The notes under the pieces are model-generated. The model made no database searches, was not told the origin of the DNA, and saw only the letters and a program-made list of their open reading frames with translations. Positions 40,702 to 49,057 of a DNA stretch of 64,000 nucleotides are shown here, one piece after another. Each line of letters begins with the position of its first letter. Within the stretch, counting starts at the first letter, position 1. Source of the DNA: an uncultured Clostridia bacterium (GTDB lineage Bacteria > Bacillota > Clostridia > Oscillospirales > Oscillospiraceae); contig CAMHMZ010000007.1 of the NCBI GenBank assembly GCA_946186375.1, positions 1 to 64,000 of the forward strand, read 5' to 3'. The translations under genes and the position numbers were made by a program.

Positions 40702-41845
40702 TTAGCATTCCCTCCTTTCGAAGCTCAGCAAGCAATTCAGTACCGGTTTTTATATTGCAATCAACATCTTTTATCGTGGCAAAAGGCGTGGATGGATATC
40801 CACTTTCCTCTAGCGTATAAGTAATAGGATAAGATAGGAACTCGTCGCTAGCATTAGTAATGGTAATCTGTACTTTAATTCTTTCTAAAGGACAGTATGG
40901 ACGCAAATAGCGTATACAATATCGCCGTTCGCGCTCCATCTTTAGTGTTCTTTCATATATTTCGTCAATAAGATATTTTTGTTGTCCAACCTTTCCATAA
41001 AGTGTTGCGGCTATGTTCGAGTCAAACTCATATGCTAGGACAACTTCATAGGATTGGTTTATGTCGTTTTTTCTGAGCTCAACGGTGTGTAGAGCAGTTG
41101 AATATACATGATAGATTTTGCTTGCTTCCGTAATAATGTCACTTTTTAAGGCTGCATGATTAGCTCTTGTAGAGTCATCTGCCAGTTCATCGGCAAAACG
41201 CAAAACGGCAGCCAATAGGCGCTCTCTAACATTTCGATTATTAATTTTATCTGACTCTTTCAAATTACTAATGGTATCAGAGTTCCCTGAAATACTTCCA
41301 CCATGTGCTCTTGCAATGCGGGCGATTACTCGTCGCTCAATTGAGTCTGGAAGTATATCAGTACATTCACTATCTAATATTGCTTTAATATTTCGCTCAT
41401 GCCCCTTACGGCCAAAAATATTACCAATATCATGTACGACTGCAGCACAAAGCAGAAGATACAATTCATAATATGTTAAATCCAAATTATTGAAGCATTT
41501 TAAAATCTCTTTTGCTTTCTCTTGTACCTTATTTGTGTGCGTAACATCATGTCTATTCAAAAATACTATAGGATCTTCTACAAACAAGTCGGCAAGTTGA
41601 GCACTACGCTCTCGCTCGTTTTGGATTTTACTAATTTCTGCTGCTTTTTCTTGCGTTTCCTTAATCCACGCTTCAAACGAACTTGACATTGCCCCTATTT
41701 CTACAGGGTAATCAGCAAATTTCTCCTTTAGCTCTTTATAACGCTCATAATGTTTTTTCCCCATGCTGGAGGGGAACTCCTCATCTTTAGCTTGACATAA
41801 GAGCTCTTCAAGAGTAGATGTAGATAATATCTCATTGCAAATCAT
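40694..41845 (-). CDS. HD-domain phosphohydrolase (HD-CE-like)
   Basis: 383 aa. HDVTHTNKV, AAVVHDIGNIFG (the HD pair), KGHERN, IARAHGG and LRFADELADDSTR together make an HD phosphohydrolase of the kind found in bacterial conflict systems, where they are thought to break down a nucleotide signal or nucleic acid. The N-terminal 90 residues are helical and the C-terminal 120 are beta-rich, possibly for ligand or partner binding. It begins within the methyltransferase stop codon (ATGA overlap) and overlaps the ATPase gene. Confidence 0.8.
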   Translation of the reverse strand: MICNEILSTSTLEELLCQAKDEEFPSSMGKKHYERYKELKEKFADYPVEIGAMSSSFEAWIKETQEKAAEISKIQNERERSAQLADLFVEDPIVFLNRHDVTHTNKVQEKAKEILKCFNNLDLTYYELYLLLCAAVVHDIGNIFGRKGHERNIKAILDSECTDILPDSIERRVIARIARAHGGSISGNSDTISNLKESDKINNRNVRERLLAAVLRFADELADDSTRANHAALKSDIITEASKIYHVYSTALHTVELRKNDINQSYEVVLAYEFDSNIAATLYGKVGQQKYLIDEIYERTLKMERERRYCIRYLRPYCPLERIKVQITITNASDEFLSYPITYTLEESGYPSTPFATIKDVDCNIKTGTELLAELRKEGMLNE

Positions 41846-42915
41846 ATGTTGCCTCTCTCTGCCTCAATTATGGCTTGAAATACGATTTTCGCCAGATATG
41901 GCGGAACTGCATTACCGACTTGTTGCTGTTGGAATCCAATGCTGCCACAAAAACGATAGCAATCGGGAAAAGACTGTAGTCTTGCTGCTTCTCGTACAGA
42001 CAGCCCTCTATTCTCCCAAGGATGTATCAACATACTTTTTCTATAATTTCCAACGGTAATCGCTGGGCTTTCTGCAGAAAGCCTTTTATAAATGCCTGTA
42101 TGACATCTGCTTTTATCTTTATAGTTATCCATAAGATAATCAGGAATATCTGCCCAGTTTCCACCTTGTGGCACATATGAGTATCTTTGAATAATCTTTG
42201 CAGCATTTCTGGTTACCAAATGACCACTACATTCCAGAAGTTCACCACGTAGTAATTTGGCGTAGCTAGATAGCTTATTTAAGTCATTTACTTTATAATT
42301 AAGAATGTCAATATTGGCGCCATTTTCAAGCGCTGGCAAATCTGAGATGGCATCAGCAACTGTAACAACAGGTGTAATACGTTTAGGCTTCTTTACTGTT
42401 TTTCCAGACAAAGAACCAATTAAGAAAAAACGCGAACGTGTTTGGGGCACACCATAATCGGATGCACATAAAACCATTGTCGAACAAGTATATCCAAGTT
42501 TGCCAATTTCGGATGAGATTAGTTCAGCAAAATAGCCTTTCTCTGTCTCGACAATTCCACGTACATTTTCAAACACAATCCAATCCGGCCTCAAAGAATC
42601 TGCAAGTCTAATAAACTCTTTGAACAACCAATTTTGGGGATTATTCTTATTACGAGTCTTTTGATTAGAAGTTGAGAATCCTTGACATGGAGGGCCTCCG
42701 AATAGCACAACTACATTATTTTCTTTATCAAGGGAAATTCGATTTATATTCTTTATATCATCTGTAATAACATTTGTCTGTGGATGATTAAGTTTATATG
42801 TTTTGGCCGCATAGACATCATTTTCAACTGCGATTTGTACGTCAATGCCAGCCATTTCTGCCCCTAGCGACAGTCCGCCCGCTCCAGCGAACAAGTCAAC
42901 ACCCACAACTTTCAT
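41842..42915 (-). CDS. DNA (cytosine-5-)-methyltransferase
   Basis: 357 aa with all core motifs in normal order: DLFAGAGGLSLG (I), GGPPCQGFS (IV, nucleophile Cys), ENVRG (VI), QTRSRFF (VIII), and QQQVGNAVPP (X). The target-recognition region lies between VIII and X. No restriction endonuclease is next to it; instead an HD protein, an ATPase and an unknown protein follow in overlapping frames. So it probably marks self-DNA for that system. Confidence 0.93.
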   Translation of the reverse strand: MKVVGVDLFAGAGGLSLGAEMAGIDVQIAVENDVYAAKTYKLNHPQTNVITDDIKNINRISLDKENNVVVLFGGPPCQGFSTSNQKTRNKNNPQNWLFKEFIRLADSLRPDWIVFENVRGIVETEKGYFAELISSEIGKLGYTCSTMVLCASDYGVPQTRSRFFLIGSLSGKTVKKPKRITPVVTVADAISDLPALENGANIDILNYKVNDLNKLSSYAKLLRGELLECSGHLVTRNAAKIIQRYSYVPQGGNWADIPDYLMDNYKDKSRCHTGIYKRLSAESPAITVGNYRKSMLIHPWENRGLSVREAARLQSFPDCYRFCGSIGFQQQQVGNAVPPYLAKIVFQAIIEAERGNI

Positions 42916-43320
42916 GTTTTTCTCCCCAAATACTTTTCATTGCACTGTGTTCAAAATATATATCTCGGTTTTTTAATCAAACGATGTATGCTATTCTTGA
43001 ATTTTTGTTCTCTGGCTGAAACGCAGAAATATACGTGCACAAAACTATAATAATACAATAATAATATACAACAACATTCAATGAGGTGCAATATAGAAAT
43101 TGTTCTTAACCACTCCAACAAAAACTTCTTAAGTGCAATTCTGAGATATGTTATGGATATACTGTGAATGAATATGTGGTAATATTTAGACGGAACTCAC
43201 AGCACACAATAGTAAACTTCTGTTAAGATAAAAAACTCGTAACTCAAAACTGTACCCCCACTCTGGCACAGACAGTATGATATAATTTTCTTATTCCATA
43301 GCGGATAGGGGGTGTTGGGT
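42916..43320. other. AT-rich spacer upstream of the methyltransferase operon
   Basis: About 400 bp without a plausible gene on either strand. Contains the ribosome site of the methyltransferase (TTGGGGAG on the minus strand) and runs of AT; no promoter with good -35 and -10 spacing could be picked with confidence. Confidence 0.4.
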
Positions 43321-43497
43321 ATGGAGTAAGAATATATAGTTGGTGAACCACAAAAATATAAGATTGGAAATCACGTTTTTATTGTGGAGCCACGCTGCAA
43401 TAAAAACGGCGAGAGTATGTCAAACATCCTGTTAAAGCTGATGATGGCCGATGTTGAAGAAAAAATATGGAACGAAGGCCACCACGAGAAAATCTAA
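43321..43497 (+). pseudogene. TnpW-like small element protein with an early stop
   Basis: The frame reads ATG GAG TAA, then stays open for 55 codons: ...VGEPQKYKIGNHVFIVEP, then NGESMSNILLKLMM and a stop at 43495. KIGNHVFIV...ESMSNILLKLM resembles TnpW-type transposon proteins. The stop at codon 3 (43327-43329) would abolish translation unless it is read through or another start is used. Confidence 0.55.
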
Positions 43498-43557
43498 AGA
43501 ATTTTACAACTTGTCAAGCAAGAGGTTTTTATCCTAAAAAATTGAATATTGAGCATT

Positions 43558-43590
43558 ACGCCGCCCAAGTGAGACTATGGGTGGCGTTTT
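43558..43590 (+). terminator. Intrinsic terminator
   Basis: CGCCGCCCA/TGGGTGGCG stem with G-T pairing and a 10-base loop, then TTTT. Confidence 0.7.
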
Positions 43591-43628
43591 CATATACCAC
43601 AATCTGAAAGGAGGAGTCTCTCTATCTT

Positions 43629-43652
43629 CTGCCAGCCATCGGGCTGGCTTTT
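43629..43652 (+). terminator. Intrinsic terminator before parB
   Basis: GCCAGCC-ATCG-GGCTGGC, 7-bp stem with TTTTTT, 28 bases before the ParB start. It insulates the ICE genes from upstream transcription. Confidence 0.8.
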
Positions 43653-43679
43653 TTCATGCCACGATAAGGAGGTTAGTAA

Positions 43680-45068
43680 ATGGCAGATGACAAAAAGAAT
43701 ATTGGCCCCGAGGTAGAACCACCTGCCGAGGCCCCTGCACCGGAGCAGCCTGTTCCCGACAAGCTGGGGCCCGTTATAGGAGATTCATCCCCGGCGGAAC
43801 AGACTATTCCCACGGAAAAGGTGGAGCCCAGTGTCCCGGAGTCCCACGGTGCAGCTGCACCCGAAGCTCCCGCACCTGACAAGCAGGCCCAGCAAACGGC
43901 TATCTCTGGTATGGATGGCCCGGTTCCTGCTTCCCCCGGCAAGGTGGTGGACTTTGCAGCCGCCCGTGAAGGTGCGGCAAGAAATGAGGCTCCTAATCAA
44001 CGGGCCGCAAAGCCCCGCCGTGACCGTCCTCCCAAAGGGGACAAGGGAGAAAAGCCCGCAAAAGGCAAGACAAAAGCACCTCGAGACAAAATGTCCCAAA
44101 GTAAGGCTGCCCCGGAAAACGCTGCGCCCAATCCGCAGGTGGCCCCGCCCCCTGCCGGGCCGGAACAGCCGCCCGCGCCCCGTGACGCTACCCGCCCGGA
44201 AAAGGAGGAGATCGTTTACCTCAATCTTTCCGAGCTGCGTCCGTTCAAAAACCACCCCTTTGGCGTCCGTGACGATGCGGAGATGCAGGGGCTGGTGGAG
44301 TCCGTCCGGGCAAGCGGTGTAAACCAGCCCGCGCTGGTACGTCCCTGTGAGGATGGCGGCTATGAAATCATCGCGGGCCACCGCCGCCAGCGGGCCAGTG
44401 AGCTGGCCGGGTTTGCGAATATGCCCTGTATCGTCCGCAACATGACCGACGATGAGGCCATCCTCGCCATGACGGATGATAACCTGCGCCACCGCGAAAA
44501 GATTTTGCCCACAGAAAAGGCACAGTCTCTGAAAATGCAGGTGGAGGCCATTAAGCACCAAGGCGCTCGTCCCGGTGAGGATGCACAGGAGGCGGGTAAA
44601 CGCTCCACGCAGATTGTGGGTGATCGCAACGGCATGAATTACAAACAGGTGCAGCGGTATATCCGCTTGACCGAGCTTGTCCCGGATTTGCAGAAAATGT
44701 TGGACGAGAAAAAGCTGGCCTTTACCCCCGCCGTGGAGATTTCCTTTATCCGTCCCAAGCATCAGAAGTATATTGCCGTTGCCATTGAGGGCCAGCAGTC
44801 CTCGCCGTCCCTGTCTCAAGCCCAGCGGCTCCGCAAGCTGGATCAGGAGGGCAAGCTTAACGGCGATGTGATCGACGGCATTTTGAGCGAAGAAAAGAAG
44901 GAGGTTGACAAGGTGATTATCAACAGCGCGGAACTGGAAAAGTATTTTGGCAAGGATAAGTCGCCCCGTGAGATGAAGGATCAGATCATGTCCCTGCTGG
45001 ATGACTGGAAGGCCAAGCAGCCCCCGGAGCTGGGCAAGCCCGAAAAGAAAACGGATAAGAGCCTGTAA
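43680..45068 (+). CDS. ParB/Spo0J-type partition protein of the ICE backbone
   Basis: 462 aa. The first 180 residues are Pro/Ala/Lys-rich and disordered. The ParB domain starts at VYLNLSELRPFKNHPF and includes IIAGHRRQRASELAG (CTP-binding GxxRxxA box) and AMTDDNLRHREKILPTEKA, then an HTH region with GMNYKQVQRYIRL. ParB proteins load at palindromic parS sites and slide as CTP clamps. No ParA is adjacent. Palindromes close to the chromosomal parS consensus occur at 51.6-55.8 kb. GGAGG ribosome site. Confidence 0.9.
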   Translation: MADDKKNIGPEVEPPAEAPAPEQPVPDKLGPVIGDSSPAEQTIPTEKVEPSVPESHGAAAPEAPAPDKQAQQTAISGMDGPVPASPGKVVDFAAAREGAARNEAPNQRAAKPRRDRPPKGDKGEKPAKGKTKAPRDKMSQSKAAPENAAPNPQVAPPPAGPEQPPAPRDATRPEKEEIVYLNLSELRPFKNHPFGVRDDAEMQGLVESVRASGVNQPALVRPCEDGGYEIIAGHRRQRASELAGFANMPCIVRNMTDDEAILAMTDDNLRHREKILPTEKAQSLKMQVEAIKHQGARPGEDAQEAGKRSTQIVGDRNGMNYKQVQRYIRLTELVPDLQKMLDEKKLAFTPAVEISFIRPKHQKYIAVAIEGQQSSPSLSQAQRLRKLDQEGKLNGDVIDGILSEEKKEVDKVIINSAELEKYFGKDKSPREMKDQIMSLLDDWKAKQPPELGKPEKKTDKSL

Positions 45069-45099
45069 CCTCGAGACATTTTGTCCCGAGGTTATTTCT
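45067..45099 (+). terminator. Inverted repeat terminator after parB
   Basis: AACCTCGAGACA/TGTCCCGAGGTT (one G-T pair), TTT loop, then ATTTCTTT. The core GACA..TGTC is shared with the palindrome at 46165. Confidence 0.7.
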
Positions 45100-45118
45100 T
45101 TGAAATGGAGGTTTTACC

Positions 45119-45451
45119 ATGAAACGCCCCCTCGCATACATCACCGCTGCATGGTATGGCGATTGTGAAGAAGAAGCCGCCCGGTACTGCCGTTCCGTTT
45201 ACGAGGCGGGCTTTTCGCCTATCTGTCCCACGCTATTCCAGCCCCTGTTCCTCAACGATGCCATTCCCGAGGAGCACAAAAGCGGGATCGACATAGCCCG
45301 CGATCTGCTCAAACGCTCTCATGTGCTGGTGGTGTGCGGCCATACCGTCACCGAGGCTATGAAGAACGATATTGCCGTGGCACAGCGGCTGGGGATCACG
45401 GCAACCACGCTGGAGGGCATCCTGACGGTCAAGGGGCAGGGCCGCCGCTGA
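45119..45451 (+). CDS. DUF7768/DUF4406-like nucleoside deoxyribosyltransferase-fold protein
   Basis: 110 aa. LAYITAAWYGDCEEEAARYCRSVYEAGFSP and the later HVLVVCGHTVTEAMKNDIAVAQRLGI (in parts: SPICPTLF, LVVCG, TEAMKNDIAVAQ) follow the nucleoside 2-deoxyribosyltransferase-like fold common on ICEs and phages. True activity is unknown. GGAGG ribosome site; the next gene follows without a gap. Confidence 0.75.
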   Translation: MKRPLAYITAAWYGDCEEEAARYCRSVYEAGFSPICPTLFQPLFLNDAIPEEHKSGIDIARDLLKRSHVLVVCGHTVTEAMKNDIAVAQRLGITATTLEGILTVKGQGRR

Positions 45452-45452
45452 T

Positions 45453-46166
45453 ATGGCGGCCCTGTTGGAAGCCTACATCACCAACCTCGGCAAATACAAC
45501 GAGGGGCAGCTTGTAGGTGAAACGCTGAAGTTCCCCACCACCCAGGAAGAGGTACAGGCCCTCCTAAAACGGATCGGCGTGGACGGCATACGGTATGAGG
45601 AAATCTTCATCACCAGCTTTGACGGCGATGTGCTGGGGCTGCATGAGCATTTGGGCGAGTATGAAAACCTCGACGAGCTCAACTATCTGGCCGTACTGCT
45701 GTCAGAAATGGATCAAGGGGATTTGGAAAAATTCGAGGCTGTCATAGACGCTGGCGAATACACGGGCAGCGTGAAGGACTTAATCAACCTCACGCAAAAT
45801 CTGGATTGCTTTGAGTTCTATCCGGATGTCCATAGCGACGAGGAATTGGGCCGTATGTATGTGCTGGAGTTCGGCGGTGTGGAAGTACCGGAGCATTTGA
45901 TCGACTACATCGACTATGAGGCATACGGGCGGGACGTGCGGATCAACGACAGCGGCCACTATGCCCCCGGTGGCTATGTGGCCGACAACCGCAGCAGATT
46001 CTTAGAGTACTACACGGGCCTGGATGACATTCCAGACGAGCACCGCGTTTTCTCCATGCCGAAGCTGTCAATCCGGGAGCAGATGTCTGCTTTTAAGGAA
46101 ATCATTGACCGTTCTTCGTTGGAGGGTGAGCGCCTGCATCCGAGAAAGGAGCGTGAAGATCGCTGA
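45453..46166 (+). CDS. ArdA-type antirestriction protein
   Basis: 237 aa, strongly acidic, the DNA-mimic family that inhibits type I restriction enzymes when an element enters a new host. AYITNLGKYNEGQLVGE at the start is the ArdA signature; EIFITSFDGDVLGLHEHLGEYENLDELNYLA (key: LGEYENLDELNYLA) is also characteristic. Its stop overlaps the first bases of a 27-bp palindrome. Confidence 0.92.
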   Translation: MAALLEAYITNLGKYNEGQLVGETLKFPTTQEEVQALLKRIGVDGIRYEEIFITSFDGDVLGLHEHLGEYENLDELNYLAVLLSEMDQGDLEKFEAVIDAGEYTGSVKDLINLTQNLDCFEFYPDVHSDEELGRMYVLEFGGVEVPEHLIDYIDYEAYGRDVRINDSGHYAPGGYVADNRSRFLEYYTGLDDIPDEHRVFSMPKLSIREQMSAFKEIIDRSSLEGERLHPRKEREDR

Positions 46167-46191
46167 CCTTGGGACAAGTTGTCCCAAGGTC
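46165..46191. promoter_or_regulatory. 27-bp perfect palindrome between ardA and pcfB
   Basis: GACCTTGGGACAA/TTGTCCCAAGGTC around a single base. It may end the ardA message, though the T content after it is modest (CATTTTGAG), or bind a regulator. Confidence 0.6.
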
Positions 46192-46218
46192 ATTTTGAGC
46201 AAAAAGGAGGCGATGTAG

Positions 46219-46698
46219 CTGATAGAAGAAGATATTTCCCGGCGTACCATAGCAATCTCGGTGAAAGCCAGTAAGCTGACGGCGCGGAGCCTTGCCTATG
46301 TGGTGGCCGCTGTGGGGCGCAAAATTGCCAAAGATCACCGCGCCCGCCAGACCCCTCACGGCAAGCAGACCGTAAAGCAGCTTATGCGGCATGGCGTGTC
46401 TACCAACAGTCTGGAGCTGTCCGGCGATACCAAGAGTTTTGACCGGGTGGCCCGGAAATGGAATGTGGACTATGCCTTTTATAAGACAGGCCCGGACAAA
46501 TACCTGTTGTTTTTCAAGGCGGGACAGGCTGATGCCATGACCTCCTGTTTCTCGGAGTATTTCAATAAGGTGCTCAACAAGTCCAAGTCCAGGCGCATCC
46601 CCATCCGGGATCAGATCAAGCGGGCCGGGGATCAGCTCACCCGCGAAAAGCCCAAACAGCGGGAGCGTGTGAAGGAGGCGGTGCATGAAAACAGATAA
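46219..46698 (+). CDS. PcfB family conjugation protein, apparent CTG start
   Basis: 159 aa from CTG at 46219 (or 145 aa from GTG at 46261). ISVKASKLTARSLAYVVAAVGRKI and HGKQTVKQLMRHG fit PcfB (DUF3801), an accessory of Gram-positive conjugative transfer. AAGGAGG ends 8 bases before the CTG, while the nearby ATG (46213) is only 2 bases away and is followed by TAG. The family normally has the 14 extra residues, so the CTG start is favoured. Overlaps the VirD4 gene by 14 bases. Confidence 0.8.
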   Translation: MIEEDISRRTIAISVKASKLTARSLAYVVAAVGRKIAKDHRARQTPHGKQTVKQLMRHGVSTNSLELSGDTKSFDRVARKWNVDYAFYKTGPDKYLLFFKAGQADAMTSCFSEYFNKVLNKSKSRRIPIRDQIKRAGDQLTREKPKQRERVKEAVHENR

Positions 46699-48283
46699 GC
46701 TCCGAAAATTCCTCATTCCCAATATCCCGTATGTGTTCATCGGCTGGGCGTTCCTCAAAGTGGGTACGGCCTATCGGCTGGCCGCTGGCGCGGATTTCCT
46801 ATCAAAAGTCATGGGGATCGGCCAGACCATCGGCCCGGCCTTTGCCGATTTCGCGCCGGGACTAAACCCTGTTGACTGGCTGGTGGGTATCGTGGGAGCC
46901 GTGGCGTTCCGTCTGTTCATCCACATGAAAAGCAAAAAAGCCAAGAAGTTCAGACGGGACAAGGAGTACGGCTCGGCACGGTGGGGCAACGAAAAGGACA
47001 TCAAGCCCTTTGTCGATCCCAAGTTTGAAAACAACGTCATTCTGACCGCTACCGAGTCTCTCACCATGAACACCCGGCCCAAAATCCCGGCCAATGCCCG
47101 TAACCTCAATACCTGCGTCATCGGATCGTCCGGCTCGGGCAAAACCCGCTTTTGGCTCACGCCCCAGCTTTTACAGGCTCATTCCTCTTTTGTGATAGTA
47201 GATCCAAAGGGCGGCGTCCTGTCCCAAGTGGGCAGCTTTCTCCAAAAGCGGGGGTACAAAATTAAGGTTTTCAACAGCATCGACTTTTCCAAGTCCATGC
47301 ACTATAACCCGCTGGCATATATCAAGAACGAGTCCGACATCTTAAAGTTCGTCAATGCCCTTATATCCAACACCAAGGGCGAGGGCAAAGAGGGCGATCC
47401 GTTCTGGACGAAGGCTGAAACGCTCCTATACTGCGCCCTGCTGGGCTATATCATTTTCGAGGGCGCGGAGGAAGATCGCAATATGAATACGCTGGTGGAC
47501 ATGATTTCCGGCATGGAGGTCAAGGAGGATGACGAGGATTTTATGAGCGCGGTGGACTATATGTTCGCCGGGTTGGAAAGGCGCAAGCCGGATTGTTTCG
47601 CCGTCAAGCAGTACAAAAAGTACAAGTTAAGCAGCGGCAAGACGGCCAAAAGCATTTTGATTTCCTGCGGCGCTCGTTTGGCTTCCTTTGACATCCCCCA
47701 GCTCCGGGAGATTATGAGCTACGATGAAATGGAACTTGACCGTATGGGAGACAGACGGACGGCAACATTTTTCTGCATCAGCGATACGGACAGCACCTAC
47801 AATTTTTTGGTCGCTCTCGCTTTTTCGCAGATGTTCAATCTCCTGTGCGAACGGGCAGACAATGTGCATGGGGGCCGCTTGCCCCATCATGTGCGCGTCC
47901 TGTGGGACGAGGCGGCCAATACAGGCCAAGTGCCGGGGCTGGAAAAGCTGGTGGCCGTCATTCGCTCCCGCGAGGTGAGCCTTGTGCTGCTGTATCAGCA
48001 GCTTGCTCAATGCAAGGCCATTTACGAAAAAAACGCGGAAACGATCCTCGGCAACATGGACAGCGTAATTTTCCTTGGTGGCCGCGAGGCCAGCAGGTTC
48101 AGACGCGGACACGATTTCAAGGATGTGACACGATCATTAGCTTCCTTGGCACAGAGAGGACAAATGGCGTTTATCAAGGCTGTTTTCGCGTGGCGGGATC
48201 GGTTCCATTCGATAAGTCCTTACTGCCTGAAAACTTTGTTTTCGATTCGGGAATGGATGATAGCTGTGCGATCTATCAATTAG
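46685..48283 (+). pseudogene. VirD4/TraG type IV coupling protein, 3' truncated
   Basis: The first 470 residues are a normal TraG/VirD4 ATPase that would feed relaxosome DNA to the mating channel. There are two membrane spans in the first 80 residues, Walker A CVIGSSGSGKTRFW, Walker B region VRVLWDEAANTGQ, and SVIFLGGREAS. After this (about 48093) the expected KELSE... continuation is lost, and the frame runs for 60 unrelated residues into a foreign gene fragment. The C-terminal part and all later conjugation genes (VirB4, VirB6, relaxase) are absent. So the protein is almost surely inactive and the ICE is defective. Confidence 0.88.
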
Positions 48284-48813
48284 AGCCATTAGATATTCTT
48301 TCTGATCTTAAAGATCGGCTCGTGATTGATTGGGGGCGCGGCACAATCAACTGGTGTCAAAATGGCACAACCGCGAAAGAGATACTTGAAATCAGACCTG
48401 CTCAATCGGAAATACGCTTCAAGAGCTATGAAGATGTTATCCTGTCTTTTGATACCTTGCATACCATAGTCTACAATCAGTCCGCATACAAAGAATGGTA
48501 TGATAAACTCTCCGCAGTAGCGGGTGTATATCTAATAACGGATAAAAGAACGGGAAAGCATTATGTTGGCTCTGCCAGCGGTGAACAAGGTGGCATTTGG
48601 GGACGATGGAGTGAATATGCCCGGACTAAGCACGGTGGAAATAAGCGTCTTATTGAGTTGATCAATGCTGATCCGGAATACTGTCACAACTTCCAGTATT
48701 CTATCCTTGAAGTATTCCCTATAAAAAGGGATAGGAATGAAGTGTTAGAATGTGAGAGGCTGTATAAGAACAAGCTCCTCTCCGTGCAGTACGGTCTGAA
48801 TGACAACTATTGA
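48100..48813 (+). pseudogene. GIY-YIG nuclease-domain protein, 5' truncated
   Basis: From about 48115 the second frame reads CDTIISFLGTERTNGVYQG, SVPFDKSLLPENF, LKDRLVIDWGRGTINWCQNG, then VAGVYLITDKRTGKHYVGSA (GIY-YIG start), GRWSEYA and ECERLYKNKLL. Such proteins usually have about 40 more residues at the N terminus, which are missing at the junction with the coupling-protein gene. An ATG at 48253 could still start a shorter product with a full GIY-YIG domain. Confidence 0.75.
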
Positions 48814-48874
48814 TATTATTGCCACGGCGTCACCCATACATGCGAGAACGCCCGCATAAGAAAGTGAGAAGAAT

Positions 48875-49057
48875 ATGGACGTGAATATAGAAAACTCCAC
48901 ATGGGATCATCTGACCTATGCGGAGAAAAACAAGCAGCTATTCTTAAAGCAGAAACAAACTCTTGATATGTTCCTGGAGCGCGGGGCGATCAGTATAGCC
49001 CAGCATGATAAGAGCCTCCACGATCTGAAAGAGAAGATGGAGATTGATGATATATGA
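48875..49057 (+). CDS. Small helical protein, unknown
   Basis: 60 aa, charged, probably two helices (YAEKNKQLFLKQKQTLDMFLE, GAISIAQHDKSLHDLKEKM). Ribosome site GAGAAGAA is moderate. Its stop overlaps the start of the next gene (ATGA), so it is made together with that unknown protein. Similar short helix pairs are common on clostridial elements; no function can be given. Confidence 0.65.
   Translation: MDVNIENSTWDHLTYAEKNKQLFLKQKQTLDMFLERGAISIAQHDKSLHDLKEKMEIDDI

Noticed and set aside
37845-42915. DISARM or a type II restriction-modification system
   Set aside because: A 5mC methyltransferase is present but no DrmA/DrmB helicase and no recognisable restriction endonuclease gene.
46261-46698. 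GTG at 46261 as the pcfB start
   Set aside because: No ribosome site before it, and the 14 upstream codons fit the family; kept only as an alternative.
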